From: Chloroflexota bacterium
Lineage (GTDB): Bacteria > Chloroflexota > Limnocylindria > Limnocylindrales > CSP1-4
Assembly: GCA_021812735.1 (NCBI GenBank)
Contig: JAKAMV010000023.1
Coordinates: 1 to 28,859, forward strand
DNA length: 28,859 nt
Reading direction: 5' to 3'
Shown: positions 6,551-14,445 of the stretch, piece by piece
Layout of the letters: each line of letters opens with the position of its first letter
Numbering within the stretch: the first letter of the stretch is position 1
The notes under the pieces: model-generated
Database searches by the model: none
Told to the model about the DNA's origin: nothing
The model's input: only the letters and a program-made list of their open reading frames with translations
Made by a program: the position numbers and the translations under genes

Positions 6551-7432
6551 CTAGAATCCGATCAGCGCCCCTGCGCGGTCCCGCAGCCGGCCGATCCGCG
6601 AGCGTCGGTAGACGCCGGGGCGGATGGCGGTCCAGTCGTCGGCGAACCGGCGGTGCGCGTCCCACTCCGCGTCGTCGGGGAGCGGCGCCAGCTCGATCGC
6701 CGCGCCGCGCCCCAGCCCGCTCGCGAGCACGAAGTCCGCGAGATGCGGGTTCCGGGGCAGCAGCGGCCCGTGGAGGTACGTGCCGATCCGCAGGCCGCGC
6801 ATCCCGCCCTCGCCGGGCAGGGAGATCGCACCCTCGAGGCCCGACGACCCGTCGTTCCCCCGCCCGATCAGCACGCGGCCCAGCGGGCGCATGGTCGGCC
6901 CGAGCGTCGTGCGCCCCGAGTGGTTCTCGAAGCCCACAATCCGCCGCCGGCCTTGGGCGTCGGCGGCGGCGATCGGCGAGGCCTCGTCCAGCTCGACGGC
7001 GATCCCGCCCACGAACCGCTCCGCCCCGACGGGCATCTCCGTCTCGACGTCCAGGAGCCCGGGACCCGGGATCTCCCCGACGTGCGGGCTGCGGAAGGCG
7101 TGGCCCAGGTTCTGGTAGCCCGCGCACACGGCCAGCAGGGCGGCCCCCGCATCGATCGCCCGCCGCAGGGGATCCGCCAGCGCGATGAGCTCGTCCGCCA
7201 CGGCCCGCTGGTGCTGGTCCGCCCCGCCGCCGATGAAGATGACGTCCGCGCCGGCGAGCTTCGCGCCGTCCTGGGCGCCGATGCCCCGCACCTCGGCCTC
7301 GATCCCGCGCCAGGACGCCCGGCGCACCAGACTGTCGATATTGCCGCGATCCCCGTACAGGTTCAGGGCGTCGGGAAACAGGTGGGCGATGACGACTCGG
7401 TCGGGCACTGCCGAGCCGGCCCGTGCGTTCAT
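6551..7432 (-). CDS. gatD: Lipid II isoglutaminyl synthase, glutamine amidotransferase subunit GatD
   Basis: 293 residues, a class I (triad) amidotransferase that releases ammonia from glutamine for MurT, which amidates the D-Glu of lipid II to D-iso-glutamine at the inner membrane face. Seen: HLFPDALNLYGDRGNI (17-32), typical of the CobQ/GatD group; nucleophile Cys103 in LLAVCAGYQNLGH; GFENHSGRT (167-175); and catalytic His221 in GTYLHGPLLPRNP. It is about 50 residues longer than Staphylococcus GatD because of a C-terminal tail (PDDAEWDAHRRFADDW onward). The ATG at 7432 overlaps the MurT stop by ATGA, so the two subunits are translationally coupled. The pair argues for an amidated peptidoglycan. 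Confidence 0.93.
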   Translation of the reverse strand: MNARAGSAVPDRVVIAHLFPDALNLYGDRGNIDSLVRRASWRGIEAEVRGIGAQDGAKLAGADVIFIGGGADQHQRAVADELIALADPLRRAIDAGAALLAVCAGYQNLGHAFRSPHVGEIPGPGLLDVETEMPVGAERFVGGIAVELDEASPIAAADAQGRRRIVGFENHSGRTTLGPTMRPLGRVLIGRGNDGSSGLEGAISLPGEGGMRGLRIGTYLHGPLLPRNPHLADFVLASGLGRGAAIELAPLPDDAEWDAHRRFADDWTAIRPGVYRRSRIGRLRDRAGALIGF

Positions 7433-8874
7433 CGCGGCATCGGCGGGACGACGCCCCGCCCCGCGAACGCCGCCCGGATGCCCAGCAGCGCGGTGTAGGT
7501 GGCCACCACGAGCACCGTCCCGCCGGCCGGCGCCTCGGCGATCGTGCGGTCCACCGCCTCGGTGGGATCGTCCACGAGGCCCAGGTAGTCTGGCGGCGGG
7601 ACGGCAGGGTCCGCGCAGACGGCGTACTTGAGACGGACCGCGAAGTCGGCGGCCCGGCGGCCGGTCAGTCGGTAGGGTCGCCCGACGATCAGGTCGGCGG
7701 GCGAGCAGTCCCAGTACCACGACACGTCACGCCCGTCGGCGAAGGCGTCGTTGAGCGCGACGACCATGCGGTCGATCGGCGCCCCCTGGGCGACCGAGGT
7801 CAGCTCGGCCATGGTGGCCGGGTTCTTGAGCAGCGAGAGCACGACCGTGCGGCCGTCGACCGCGAACTGCTCGAAGCGCGCGAACGGCGGCACGGCCGCG
7901 GCCAGCGCCCGGACGGCCGCGCGGGCGTCGAGGCCCAAGCCGATCGCGGCCGCCACCGCGCCCGCCGCGTTGTACGCGTTGCCCAGGCCCGGAAGGCGGA
8001 GCACGACCTCCTCGCTCGCCTCGCCGACCGCCTCGCGCCAGGAGAACCGGAGGCGCTGCCCGTTGAGGCCCTGCCGCTCCACGATGGCCACGGCGACAGA
8101 CGGCGAGGGCCTGGCGAATCCGCAGCTCGCGCAGGCGTAGTCGCCGAGGTGGCCGATCGTCGTCCAGGCGCGCCGCAGCTGCGCCCCGCACAGGGGGCAT
8201 GTGACCGGCTCCGGCGTCAGCTCGGCGGCACTGGTCCGGTCGGGCGCGCCGGCGAAACCGTAGCCGAAGAGGCGCGCGCCGTTGTCGCCCGCAACCTGCG
8301 CCAGGCTCGTGACCCGAGGGTCGTCGGCGCAGTGGACCACCGTGCTCCCCTCGCCCTCCCCGCCGAGCATCGCCCTCCACAGCCGGATCAGGTGGTCCGT
8401 CTCGCCGAAGCGGTCGAGCTGGTCGCGGAACAGGTTGGTCATGACCAGCACGCCGCCGGGCACCGCAGGCCGGACCAGCGGCAGCGCGGCCTCGTCAACC
8501 TCGAGCACGGCGATCGTCCCGCGGCGCCGGAACCGCCCCCGGAGCGTGGTGGCGTTGACGAACACCGTGCCGATCGACTGGCGGAGGTTCGCGCCCGACG
8601 CGTTGGCGAGGACGGGATGGCCCAGCTCCGCCACGATCGTGGCGAGCATCTTGGCCGTCGACGTCTTGCCGTTGGTGCCGGTCACGAGCGCGGCACCGCG
8701 GAGGTCGGCCGCAAGCCGCGCATCAATGCCCGGGGCGAGCCTGATGGCCGCCAGGCCGGGCAGCGACGTGGCGCCTCGACCGAACCGGCGGACGGTCCAT
8801 GTCAGCCCGCGCGCGGCGAGGAGCGCGGACGCGTCGCGGACGGAGGCGCGCGGGCGGGCGGGGGGCGCGGTCAT
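7429..8874 (-). CDS. murT: Lipid II isoglutaminyl synthase, Mur-ligase-like subunit MurT
   Basis: 481 residues. Domains: Mur ligase central ATPase with P-loop VTGTNGKTSTAKML (64-77) and LEVDEAALP (124-132); an inserted zinc ribbon with Cys226, Cys229 (CPLCG), Cys248 and Cys251 (CASCG), the hallmark of MurT; and a C-terminal DUF1727-type domain with LNDAFADGRDVSWYWDCSP, where the Asp of DGRDVSW is thought to polarise the ammonia. It uses ATP to activate the D-Glu carboxylate of lipid II and takes ammonia from GatD. ATG 8874 was chosen because the long upstream frame runs through the noncoding element and a neighbouring gene's shadow; the ribosome site is weak. Confidence 0.94.
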   Translation of the reverse strand: MTAPPARPRASVRDASALLAARGLTWTVRRFGRGATSLPGLAAIRLAPGIDARLAADLRGAALVTGTNGKTSTAKMLATIVAELGHPVLANASGANLRQSIGTVFVNATTLRGRFRRRGTIAVLEVDEAALPLVRPAVPGGVLVMTNLFRDQLDRFGETDHLIRLWRAMLGGEGEGSTVVHCADDPRVTSLAQVAGDNGARLFGYGFAGAPDRTSAAELTPEPVTCPLCGAQLRRAWTTIGHLGDYACASCGFARPSPSVAVAIVERQGLNGQRLRFSWREAVGEASEEVVLRLPGLGNAYNAAGAVAAAIGLGLDARAAVRALAAAVPPFARFEQFAVDGRTVVLSLLKNPATMAELTSVAQGAPIDRMVVALNDAFADGRDVSWYWDCSPADLIVGRPYRLTGRRAADFAVRLKYAVCADPAVPPPDYLGLVDDPTEAVDRTIAEAPAGGTVLVVATYTALLGIRAAFAGRGVVPPMPR

Positions 8875-8958
8875 GCCCGCAAGGGTACAGGTGTGCGCGC
8901 GGGTGCCCTGCCGAGGGCCCCGCCTGGTCGCCGGACAGGGCCAGCGTCGCCGCGTCGC

Positions 8959-9121
8959 CGTCAGGTATGCGCACCAGGACTGGTAGCCGCGGCGCCATAC
9001 GGCTGCCCGGTCAGCTATGCGCCCCGAGCATGCATGGTGGCCCAAGGTTGCGACCAGCGCACCATTCGCGCCAACCGAGCCGGGCGCCCATGGATAGCAG
9101 TCCCCACAGGAATTCCTGACG
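8959..9121. repeat. Compound palindromic element, family 2, copy A (163 bp)
   Basis: The left arm (8959-8989) starts CGTCAGGTATGCGCACCAGG and continues ACTGGTAGCCG. The right arm (9092-9121) is its imperfect inverse and ends CCTGACG. A second direct copy of the left motif (GGTCAGCTATGCGCCCC) begins about 50 bases in, near 9009. The interior (9015-9056) aligns with 15745-15786 at about three bases in four. It begins 42 bases after the alpha-hydroxyacid oxidase stop and fills most of the 8875-9163 gap. No target duplication is visible at its ends. Confidence 0.65.
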
Positions 9122-9163
9122 AGGCCGGGATGCCCGACGGGGCCGCGGCCGGCGAGGGGTCGA

Positions 9164-10276
9164 TCAGCCGGATGCGCGCACCAGCATCGCTCGATCCGCC
9201 TCGGCAGAGGAGCGCAGCCCGGCCAGCCCGAACGCCAGGTTGACCTCGGCTGCCAGCAGGTCGAACGCACGCGCCACCCCCGCCTCGCCGCGCCACGCCA
9301 GCGACCACAGCACCGGCCGCCCGAGCATGACGCCCCTCGCCCCCAGCGCCAGCGCCGTGACCACGTCGGTCCCGCGCCGGATCCCGGAGTCGAGGAGCAC
9401 CGGCGCGCGACCCGCGACCGCGTCCACCACCGCCGGCAGCGCGTCGATCGCGGCGACCGAGCGGTCCAGCTGGCGCCCGCCATGGTTCGAGACGTCCACC
9501 GCCGCCGCGCCGAGGTCCAGCGCGCGCACGGCGTCATCGGGGTGCAGGACGCCCTTGACGACGACGGGCAGCCGCGTGGCACCGACAACCCAAGCCAAGT
9601 CGTCCCACGTGTTCGACAGCTTGAACTCGTCATCCCCGTAGGTCTCGTCGCGCTTGACGGCGCGGCGCCGGATGTTCGCGTAGGTCACGTCCGCGGGCAG
9701 CGAGAACCCGGCGCGGATGTCGCGCTCGCGGCGGCCGAGGATCGCGGCATCCATCGTGAACACGATCGCCTCGTAGCCCGCCGCCTCCGCCCGCCGCAGC
9801 AACTCGCGGTTCCGGCCCTCGTCGTCGAGGAGGTACAGCTGGAACCAGCGCGCGGCGCCGGTCGCCGCCACGTCCTCGATGGCCGCGGAGCCCACCGTGG
9901 ACAGGCAGAACACGAGACCCCGCTCGGCACACGCCCGGGCGACGGCCAGCTCGCCCTCGGGATCAGCCAGGCGGTGGAGCGCCATCGGCGCCACCATGAA
10001 CGGCGACGGCCAGCGTCGGCCGAGCACGTCCACCGAGGCGTCGCGGTCGCGGATCTCGACGCCGATCCGCGGCACGAAGCGCCAGCGGTCGAATGCCGCC
10101 ACGTTGTCGCGCAGGGTCACCTCGTCGTTGGCGGCGCCCGAGTAGTAGGCGCCGCTGCCGGGCGGCAGCTTCGCGAGCGCGAGGGCCTCGAAGTCGGCCA
10201 GGCGGATCGGGTCGCCCCCCGAGGGCGTCGCAGCGTGCTCCCAGCCCTCGCGGCTGGCGCCGCCAGTGCCGCTCAT
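9164..10276 (-). CDS. FMN-dependent alpha-hydroxyacid oxidase/dehydrogenase (lactate/glycolate oxidase family)
   Basis: 370 residues, a TIM-barrel flavoprotein that oxidises an L-2-hydroxyacid to the 2-oxoacid. Seen: SGAYYSGAANDEVT (41-54), the FMN segment VAPMALHRLADPEGE (95-109), WFQLYLLDD (144-152), Lys241 in VVVKGVLHPDDA, the base His265 and substrate Arg268 in DVSNHGGRQLD, and the FMN phosphate loop DSGIRRGTDVV (296-306) with LGRPVLW. No membrane loop or N-terminal cytochrome is present, so it looks like a soluble enzyme of the glycolate/lactate oxidase type. Its ATG overlaps the HisD-like stop by ATGA, so it probably acts on the product or a relative of that enzyme. The substrate is unknown. 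Confidence 0.92.
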   Translation of the reverse strand: MSGTGGASREGWEHAATPSGGDPIRLADFEALALAKLPPGSGAYYSGAANDEVTLRDNVAAFDRWRFVPRIGVEIRDRDASVDVLGRRWPSPFMVAPMALHRLADPEGELAVARACAERGLVFCLSTVGSAAIEDVAATGAARWFQLYLLDDEGRNRELLRRAEAAGYEAIVFTMDAAILGRRERDIRAGFSLPADVTYANIRRRAVKRDETYGDDEFKLSNTWDDLAWVVGATRLPVVVKGVLHPDDAVRALDLGAAAVDVSNHGGRQLDRSVAAIDALPAVVDAVAGRAPVLLDSGIRRGTDVVTALALGARGVMLGRPVLWSLAWRGEAGVARAFDLLAAEVNLAFGLAGLRSSAEADRAMLVRASG

Positions 10277-11595
10277 CCCATGCCCCGGATGCGCAGGGCG
10301 TTCGCGTGGGCCGGGAACCCCTCGTGGTCGGCGAGGGCGAGGGTGGGCGCGGCCAGCGAGCGGAGCCCGTCCTCGGTCAGCTTGGCGACCGACGCCGTGG
10401 TCATGAATGTCCGGGCGGTCACCCCGCCGTTGATCCGCGCGAAGCCGCCCGTTGGCAGCGTCGCCGGCACCCCGATCGTGAAGTTCGCCGCCGAGACCGG
10501 CGAGTCCTGTCCGAGCAGCACCTCGCCCGCGTAGGTCAGCTTCGCCAGCGTCGCCTCCGGGTCGCGCGTGGCGATCTGCATGTGCTCGGGCGCATAGTCC
10601 CCGGCGAACGCGGTCGCCTCGTCCATCGTGTCGAACAGGAAGGCACCGCCCAGGCTGGACAGCGCGGACCGGGCGTACGAGGCGCGCGGCTCGGGCAGCG
10701 CGGCCACCTGCTTCGCCATCTCGGTGTCCACCGCCTCGACCACGGCCAGCGAGTCGGTCACCAGCAGGGCGGCGGAATCGGCGCCGTGCTCAGCCTCGTT
10801 GAGCAGGTCGGCCGTGAGGCGCACAACGTCGATCGAGTCGTCCGCGAGCACGAGGCTCTCTGACGGCCCGCACAGCATGTTCGTCGCCACGCCGTGGACC
10901 TGGGCGAGGATCTGCGCAGCCGTCACCGCCGGCGAGCCCGGCCCGACGATCTTGGCGACGCGCCCGATGGTCTGCGTGCCCAGCACTGCCGCTGCCACCC
11001 CGGCCGGCCCATTGGCCCGCAGGACCTTCGCGATCCCCAGCTCCTTGGCGGTCGCGAGCACGCCCGGGTCCACCCTGTCCGTGCCCGGCAGCGGCGGCAC
11101 CACGACCGTGATGTCCGCCACGCCGGCGACCACCGCCGGCGTGCCGATCATCACGAGCACGCTCGGGAACGAGCCCTTGCCGCACGGGACGAACAGTCCG
11201 GCCGAGGGGATCGGGCGGTGGCGCTCCCCCACCACCACGCCGGGGCGCGTCTCCTTGCGCCAGTCTGGCATCGCGGCCAGCTGCGCCTCGTTGAAGGCGC
11301 GGACCTGGGCGATGCCCACACGGATGGCGTCGAGCAGCCTGCGGTCGATGGACGCATGGGCCTCGTCGATGGCCGCCTGGCTGACGAGCAGGTCCTCCGG
11401 GGCGATCGCGACCTTGTCGAAGCGCGCCGTCGCATCGGCCACGGCCTGGTCGCCGCGCGCCGCCACGTCCGCGTAGATCTCCGAGATCGACGCCATGAGC
11501 TTGGGGTCGAAAATCCCCGCGGTGGCGCGCGCCATGATCCGCGAGCGCTCGGCGGCGTCGAGGTCGCGCCAGCGGCGCAGGGTGAGCACGTTCAT
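10273..11595 (-). CDS. HisD-family NAD-dependent dehydrogenase with altered metal-site residues
   Basis: 440 residues, clearly of the histidinol dehydrogenase fold: PSAGLFVPCGKGSFPS (130-145), KIVGPGSPAVTAAQ (215-228), GPSESLVLADDS (243-254), APEHMQI with the Glu337-His338 catalytic pair, and a C-terminal GFPAHANAL with His430. By alignment with E. coli HisD the zinc ligands Gln259, His262, Asp360 and His419 correspond to Glu267, His270, Asn371 and His430. Two of the four are therefore exchanged, and the family signature GDYxxGxNHxLPT reads AANFTIGVPATLPT. It is cotranscribed with an SDR and an FMN hydroxyacid oxidase rather than with the his genes 1.1 kb away. I therefore think it is a HisD paralogue oxidising another alcohol; authentic HisD is less likely. 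A GGGAGG site precedes the ATG. Confidence 0.85.
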   Translation of the reverse strand: MNVLTLRRWRDLDAAERSRIMARATAGIFDPKLMASISEIYADVAARGDQAVADATARFDKVAIAPEDLLVSQAAIDEAHASIDRRLLDAIRVGIAQVRAFNEAQLAAMPDWRKETRPGVVVGERHRPIPSAGLFVPCGKGSFPSVLVMIGTPAVVAGVADITVVVPPLPGTDRVDPGVLATAKELGIAKVLRANGPAGVAAAVLGTQTIGRVAKIVGPGSPAVTAAQILAQVHGVATNMLCGPSESLVLADDSIDVVRLTADLLNEAEHGADSAALLVTDSLAVVEAVDTEMAKQVAALPEPRASYARSALSSLGGAFLFDTMDEATAFAGDYAPEHMQIATRDPEATLAKLTYAGEVLLGQDSPVSAANFTIGVPATLPTGGFARINGGVTARTFMTTASVAKLTEDGLRSLAAPTLALADHEGFPAHANALRIRGMG

Positions 11596-12365
11596 GCGGT
11601 CCTCCCGCCATCGACGACGATGGCCGATCCGGTGACGTAAGACGCCTCGTCCGAGGCGAGGAAGGCGATGACGGCGGCGATCTCCTCCGGCTGCGCGACC
11701 CGCCCGAGCGGGATCCCCGCATTGATGGTCTCCTGGGTGGACGGGTCGCCGAGGTACGCCTCGGTCATGGGCGTGCGGACGTAGCCCGGGCAGACGGCGT
11801 TCACGCGGACGCCCCGGCCCGCGAGGTCGCGGCCCAGGCTCCGGGCGAGGAGCACCGCGCCGCCCTTGCTGGTGTTGTAGTCCACGAAGCCGGGCTCCGC
11901 GGCGAGCCCGTTGACGCTCGCAATGAGCACGATCGAGCCGCCCCTCCCGTCAGCGACCATCCGGCGGGCGCCCGCCTGTGCGGCAACGAACATGCCCGTG
12001 ACATTGGTCGCCATGACGCTGGCGAAGTTCGCCGGGTCGAGGTCGAGCACGTCGCGGCCCTCGCCGTCGATCCCCGCCGCAGCCACGAGCACATCGAGAC
12101 GCCCGGTCGTCGCGGCGGCACGTGCCACGGCCGCGTCCACGGCGGCAGGATCGGTCACGTCCACGGCGCCACCGCTGAACTCCGCGCCCGGGGCGGCGCT
12201 CCGGAGGCGCACCAGCGCCGCGCGGAGACGACCCTCGTCGCGACCCAGGACGAAGACGGCGGCGCCCTCCACGGCCAGGCGCTGCGCGGCAGCCAGACCG
12301 ATGCCCGAGGTGCCACCCGTGACGAGCGCGGCCTTGCCGGCGAAACGGGCGGTCGACGGGATCAT
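11592..12365 (-). CDS. Short-chain dehydrogenase/reductase (classical SDR)
   Basis: 257 residues, NAD(P)-dependent Rossmann enzyme. Seen: cofactor motif VTGGTSGIGLAAAQ (15-28), VDVTD (68-72), VAAAG (94-98, the NNAG position), catalytic Asn121 (MATNVTG), Ser150 (LIASVNG), Tyr163 and Lys167 (YNTSK), PGYVRTPMT, and the C-terminal SYVTGSAIVVDGG. The second strand ends LGRDEGR with an Arg just after it, which often means NADP(H). The ATG at 12365 follows a GAGGGAG site. The stop overlaps the HisD-like start (ATGA). It leads a three-gene oxidoreductase operon. The FabG-like annotation it would receive automatically is not supported by context. Confidence 0.92.
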   Translation of the reverse strand: MIPSTARFAGKAALVTGGTSGIGLAAAQRLAVEGAAVFVLGRDEGRLRAALVRLRSAAPGAEFSGGAVDVTDPAAVDAAVARAAATTGRLDVLVAAAGIDGEGRDVLDLDPANFASVMATNVTGMFVAAQAGARRMVADGRGGSIVLIASVNGLAAEPGFVDYNTSKGGAVLLARSLGRDLAGRGVRVNAVCPGYVRTPMTEAYLGDPSTQETINAGIPLGRVAQPEEIAAVIAFLASDEASYVTGSAIVVDGGRTA

Positions 12366-12460
12366 CGGGCAGGCTCCCTCGTGCGGCGCAGTGTGGGCAG
12401 GATGGTACCGGCCCGCGGCCCGCGGCTCGCGGCCCGCGGCTCGGCACCGTCGCGCTTCGG

Positions 12461-12613
12461 TCGCCCGGCGACTCAACGGCGCGCTCCCCGCCCGGCCGCT
12501 GCACCCAGCGACTCATTCGTGCGCTCCGGATGCGGCGGCGGGCAAGCCAGCGTGCAAATGCGTCGCCCGGCGGATGAGTTGTACCGGGAGCGCACCGTTG
12601 AGTCGCCGGGCGA
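12461..12613. repeat. Compound palindromic element, family 1, copy A (153 bp)
   Basis: The left arm 12461-12488 and right arm 12586-12613 are inverse copies with one mismatch in 28 (shared core GGCGACTCAACGGYGCGCTC). A second direct copy, AGCGACTCATTCGTGCGCTC, begins exactly 40 bases after the first. A degenerate inverted copy (12546-12567) lies 40 bases inside the right arm. The order is therefore forward, forward, reverse, reverse. It begins 72 bases after the hisC stop and fills the middle of the 12366-12685 gap. Nothing else is recognisable in that gap apart from the SDR ribosome site. Confidence 0.75.
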
Positions 12614-12685
12614 GGGGGACGAGCCGGGCGCGAAGGCCGGGCTCAGATGCAAGGACGATACGGCCTCATCTCGATGTCGGCGCCC

Positions 12686-13792
12686 TCATGCCCGCGCCTC
12701 CTCGAGCGTCCGCCCGATCACGCCGACCACGCGATCCACGTCCTGCGGCCGCGGCAGGCTGATCCGCGTCCAGCCAGGGACGCTGAGATTCGCGCCCGGG
12801 CGCACGGCGATCGCCTCGGCGGCGAGCCCCGCCGGCCAGTCGTCGCGGTCCTCGACCAGGACGAAGTTGGCCTGCGACGGCAGCCAGCGCAGCCCGAGGC
12901 TCGTGAGCCCCGTGCACAGGGCGGTGCGCGATGCCAGCGTGTCGCGCACGGTTCGCGCCAGGTGCGCCTCGTCATCGAGCGCGGCGGCGGCGGCGGCCAG
13001 CGTCGGGGCCGACACGTTGAACGGCGGCCGGATGCGGCCGATCGGCTCGAGGACCTCGGCCGACGCCACGGCGTAGCCCACGCGCATCCCCGCCAGGCCG
13101 TACGCCTTGGAGAACGTCCGCGTGACCACGAGGCCCGGATGACGCCCGAGCAGGTCCAGGGCGGTAGACCGCAGCGCGGGCTCGACGAAGTCGACATACG
13201 CCTCGTCCACGACCACCAGCCAGTCGGCCGGCACGCCGTCGAGTAGCGCGGCTATCGCGTCGACCGCAACCACGGTGCCGGTCGGGTTGTGCGGGTTGGC
13301 CACGTACAGCACGCCCGGCGCCCCTGCGGCGCGGGCGACGGCGGCCATTGCCGGCAGGTCGTGGACGCCACCGGGCGCGCGCACCTGCGCGACCGTGGCG
13401 CCGGCGGCACGGGCGCTGATCCTGTGGATCCCGTACGCCGGGTCGGCCATCAGCGCGTGGCGGCCCGGCTCGAGGTACGTGTTCGCCAGCAGGTACAGCG
13501 TCTCGTCCGAGCCGGCGCCCACCACGATCTGGTCCGGCGCCACCCCGTGCCTCGCCGCCAGCTTCGCCCGCAGCGTGGGCGCGCCGGCCTCCGGGTAGCG
13601 GTTGACGCCGTCGAGCACCGCCCTCGCCGCCGCCACGGCCAGCGGCGAGGGCCCGAAGGGGTTCTCGTTGGACGCCAGCCTGAGCGCGCGCTGGACCGCC
13701 GACGGGACGGCGCCCGGGACATACGGCTCGATCGCCGCAACGGCGGCACGGGGCGAGGGGCCGGACCGCGCACCGGAGCCCGCGGCGCCCAT
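12686..13792 (-). CDS. hisC: Histidinol-phosphate aminotransferase-like PLP enzyme
   Basis: 368 residues, fold type I aminotransferase of the HisC branch. Seen: LASNENPFGPSP (39-50), NRYPEAG (64-70), VGAGSDETLYLLANTY (91-106), ANPHNPTGT (165-173), VVVDEAYVDF (193-202, Asp196 pairs with the PLP ring nitrogen) and the PLP lysine Lys229 in TRTFSKAYGLAGMRVGYA. Its role in histidine synthesis is imidazole-acetol-phosphate to histidinol-phosphate with glutamate. The ATG overlaps the hisB stop by one base (TGATG). HisC paralogues also serve aromatic or cobalamin pathways, but the tight coupling to a HisB homologue supports the hisC name. An N-terminal extension of about 12 residues (GAAGSGARSG) is non-conserved. 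Confidence 0.87.
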   Translation of the reverse strand: MGAAGSGARSGPSPRAAVAAIEPYVPGAVPSAVQRALRLASNENPFGPSPLAVAAARAVLDGVNRYPEAGAPTLRAKLAARHGVAPDQIVVGAGSDETLYLLANTYLEPGRHALMADPAYGIHRISARAAGATVAQVRAPGGVHDLPAMAAVARAAGAPGVLYVANPHNPTGTVVAVDAIAALLDGVPADWLVVVDEAYVDFVEPALRSTALDLLGRHPGLVVTRTFSKAYGLAGMRVGYAVASAEVLEPIGRIRPPFNVSAPTLAAAAAALDDEAHLARTVRDTLASRTALCTGLTSLGLRWLPSQANFVLVEDRDDWPAGLAAEAIAVRPGANLSVPGWTRISLPRPQDVDRVVGVIGRTLEEARA

Positions 13793-14445
13793 CAGTCGAG
13801 CGTCCCCTTTACGCCGGCCGTCAGCCCGGCACGGAACGGATTCGGGTCGAAGCAGCCGCGGAGCGCCACGGCGAACGCCCGCGCGACCGCCTCCCAGGCG
13901 TGGTGCGGGTCCTGCCCGGTGACCGACCGCAGGTGGAGCGTGCAGCGGGCGCCCTGCGCGAAGCCCTCGTAGAACGCCACCATGTCGGCGCCGGTCATGT
14001 CCTCCACCCATTCCGCCCGCGCGCCGTCGCTCTCGCGGGCGATGAAGCCCATGGCGCGCCCCTCGAACGACAGGCCGGCGAACGCCGACGCCTCGTCCAT
14101 CACGCGCCACGCGGTCCCGCCACCCTCGACGCCGTCCGCCATCGCGCGGCGAAGCAGCGCGGCCACGCCCATGCCCATCGCGAGGCCGATGTCCTCGCAC
14201 ACCACGTGGCGCAGTGCGAAGGTTGTGCGCTCGAACTCAACCTCCAGGTTGAGGCTCCCGTGCCACGCGATTATCTCGAGCATGTGATCGAAGAACGCCA
14301 GGCCGGTGCCGAGGCGCGGCTCCGCGCGTGTTCCGCGCGTGATCGCCACCCGAACCCGCGCCTCGCGCGTGACGCGGTCGACGACCACGCGATTGCCGTC
14401 CTGGGTGACGCCCATTCCCTTGTAGCCGTCCATCGGGTCGTTCAT
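13792..14445 (-). CDS. hisB: Divergent imidazoleglycerol-phosphate dehydratase (HisB-like)
   Basis: 217 residues in two ferredoxin-like halves. Seen: GTGLAFFDHMLEIIAWHG (46-63), MDEASAFAGLSFEGRA (116-131), GARCTLHLRSVTGQDPHHAWEA with the second metal motif HHxxEA (His181, His182, Glu185), and the C-terminal VKGTLD. The first metal motif, normally HHxxED, reads HVVCED (His80, Val81, Glu84), so one manganese-ligand histidine is replaced by Val. The usual DDHH context is FALRHVV. An AAGGAG lies 9 bases before the ATG. Position before hisC supports a histidine role, but the lost ligand raises doubt about ordinary activity. It could be a lineage-specific HisB or a repurposed homologue. No other his genes occur in the window. 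Confidence 0.82.
   Translation of the reverse strand: MNDPMDGYKGMGVTQDGNRVVVDRVTREARVRVAITRGTRAEPRLGTGLAFFDHMLEIIAWHGSLNLEVEFERTTFALRHVVCEDIGLAMGMGVAALLRRAMADGVEGGGTAWRVMDEASAFAGLSFEGRAMGFIARESDGARAEWVEDMTGADMVAFYEGFAQGARCTLHLRSVTGQDPHHAWEAVARAFAVALRGCFDPNPFRAGLTAGVKGTLD

Noticed and set aside
5065..7188. Long plus-strand frames opposite acdS, gatD and other genes (also around 7.4-9.2 kb, 19.8-21.5 kb and 24.9-26.4 kb)
   Set aside because: Their translations are Arg/Pro/Ala/His-rich with no domains, whereas the minus-strand frames encode recognisable families with complete motifs.
8959..9121. Conserved inner RNA hairpin in family 2 (CACCTCG/CGAGGTG seen in copy B)
   Set aside because: The matching positions in copy A are not complementary, so there is no compensatory support.
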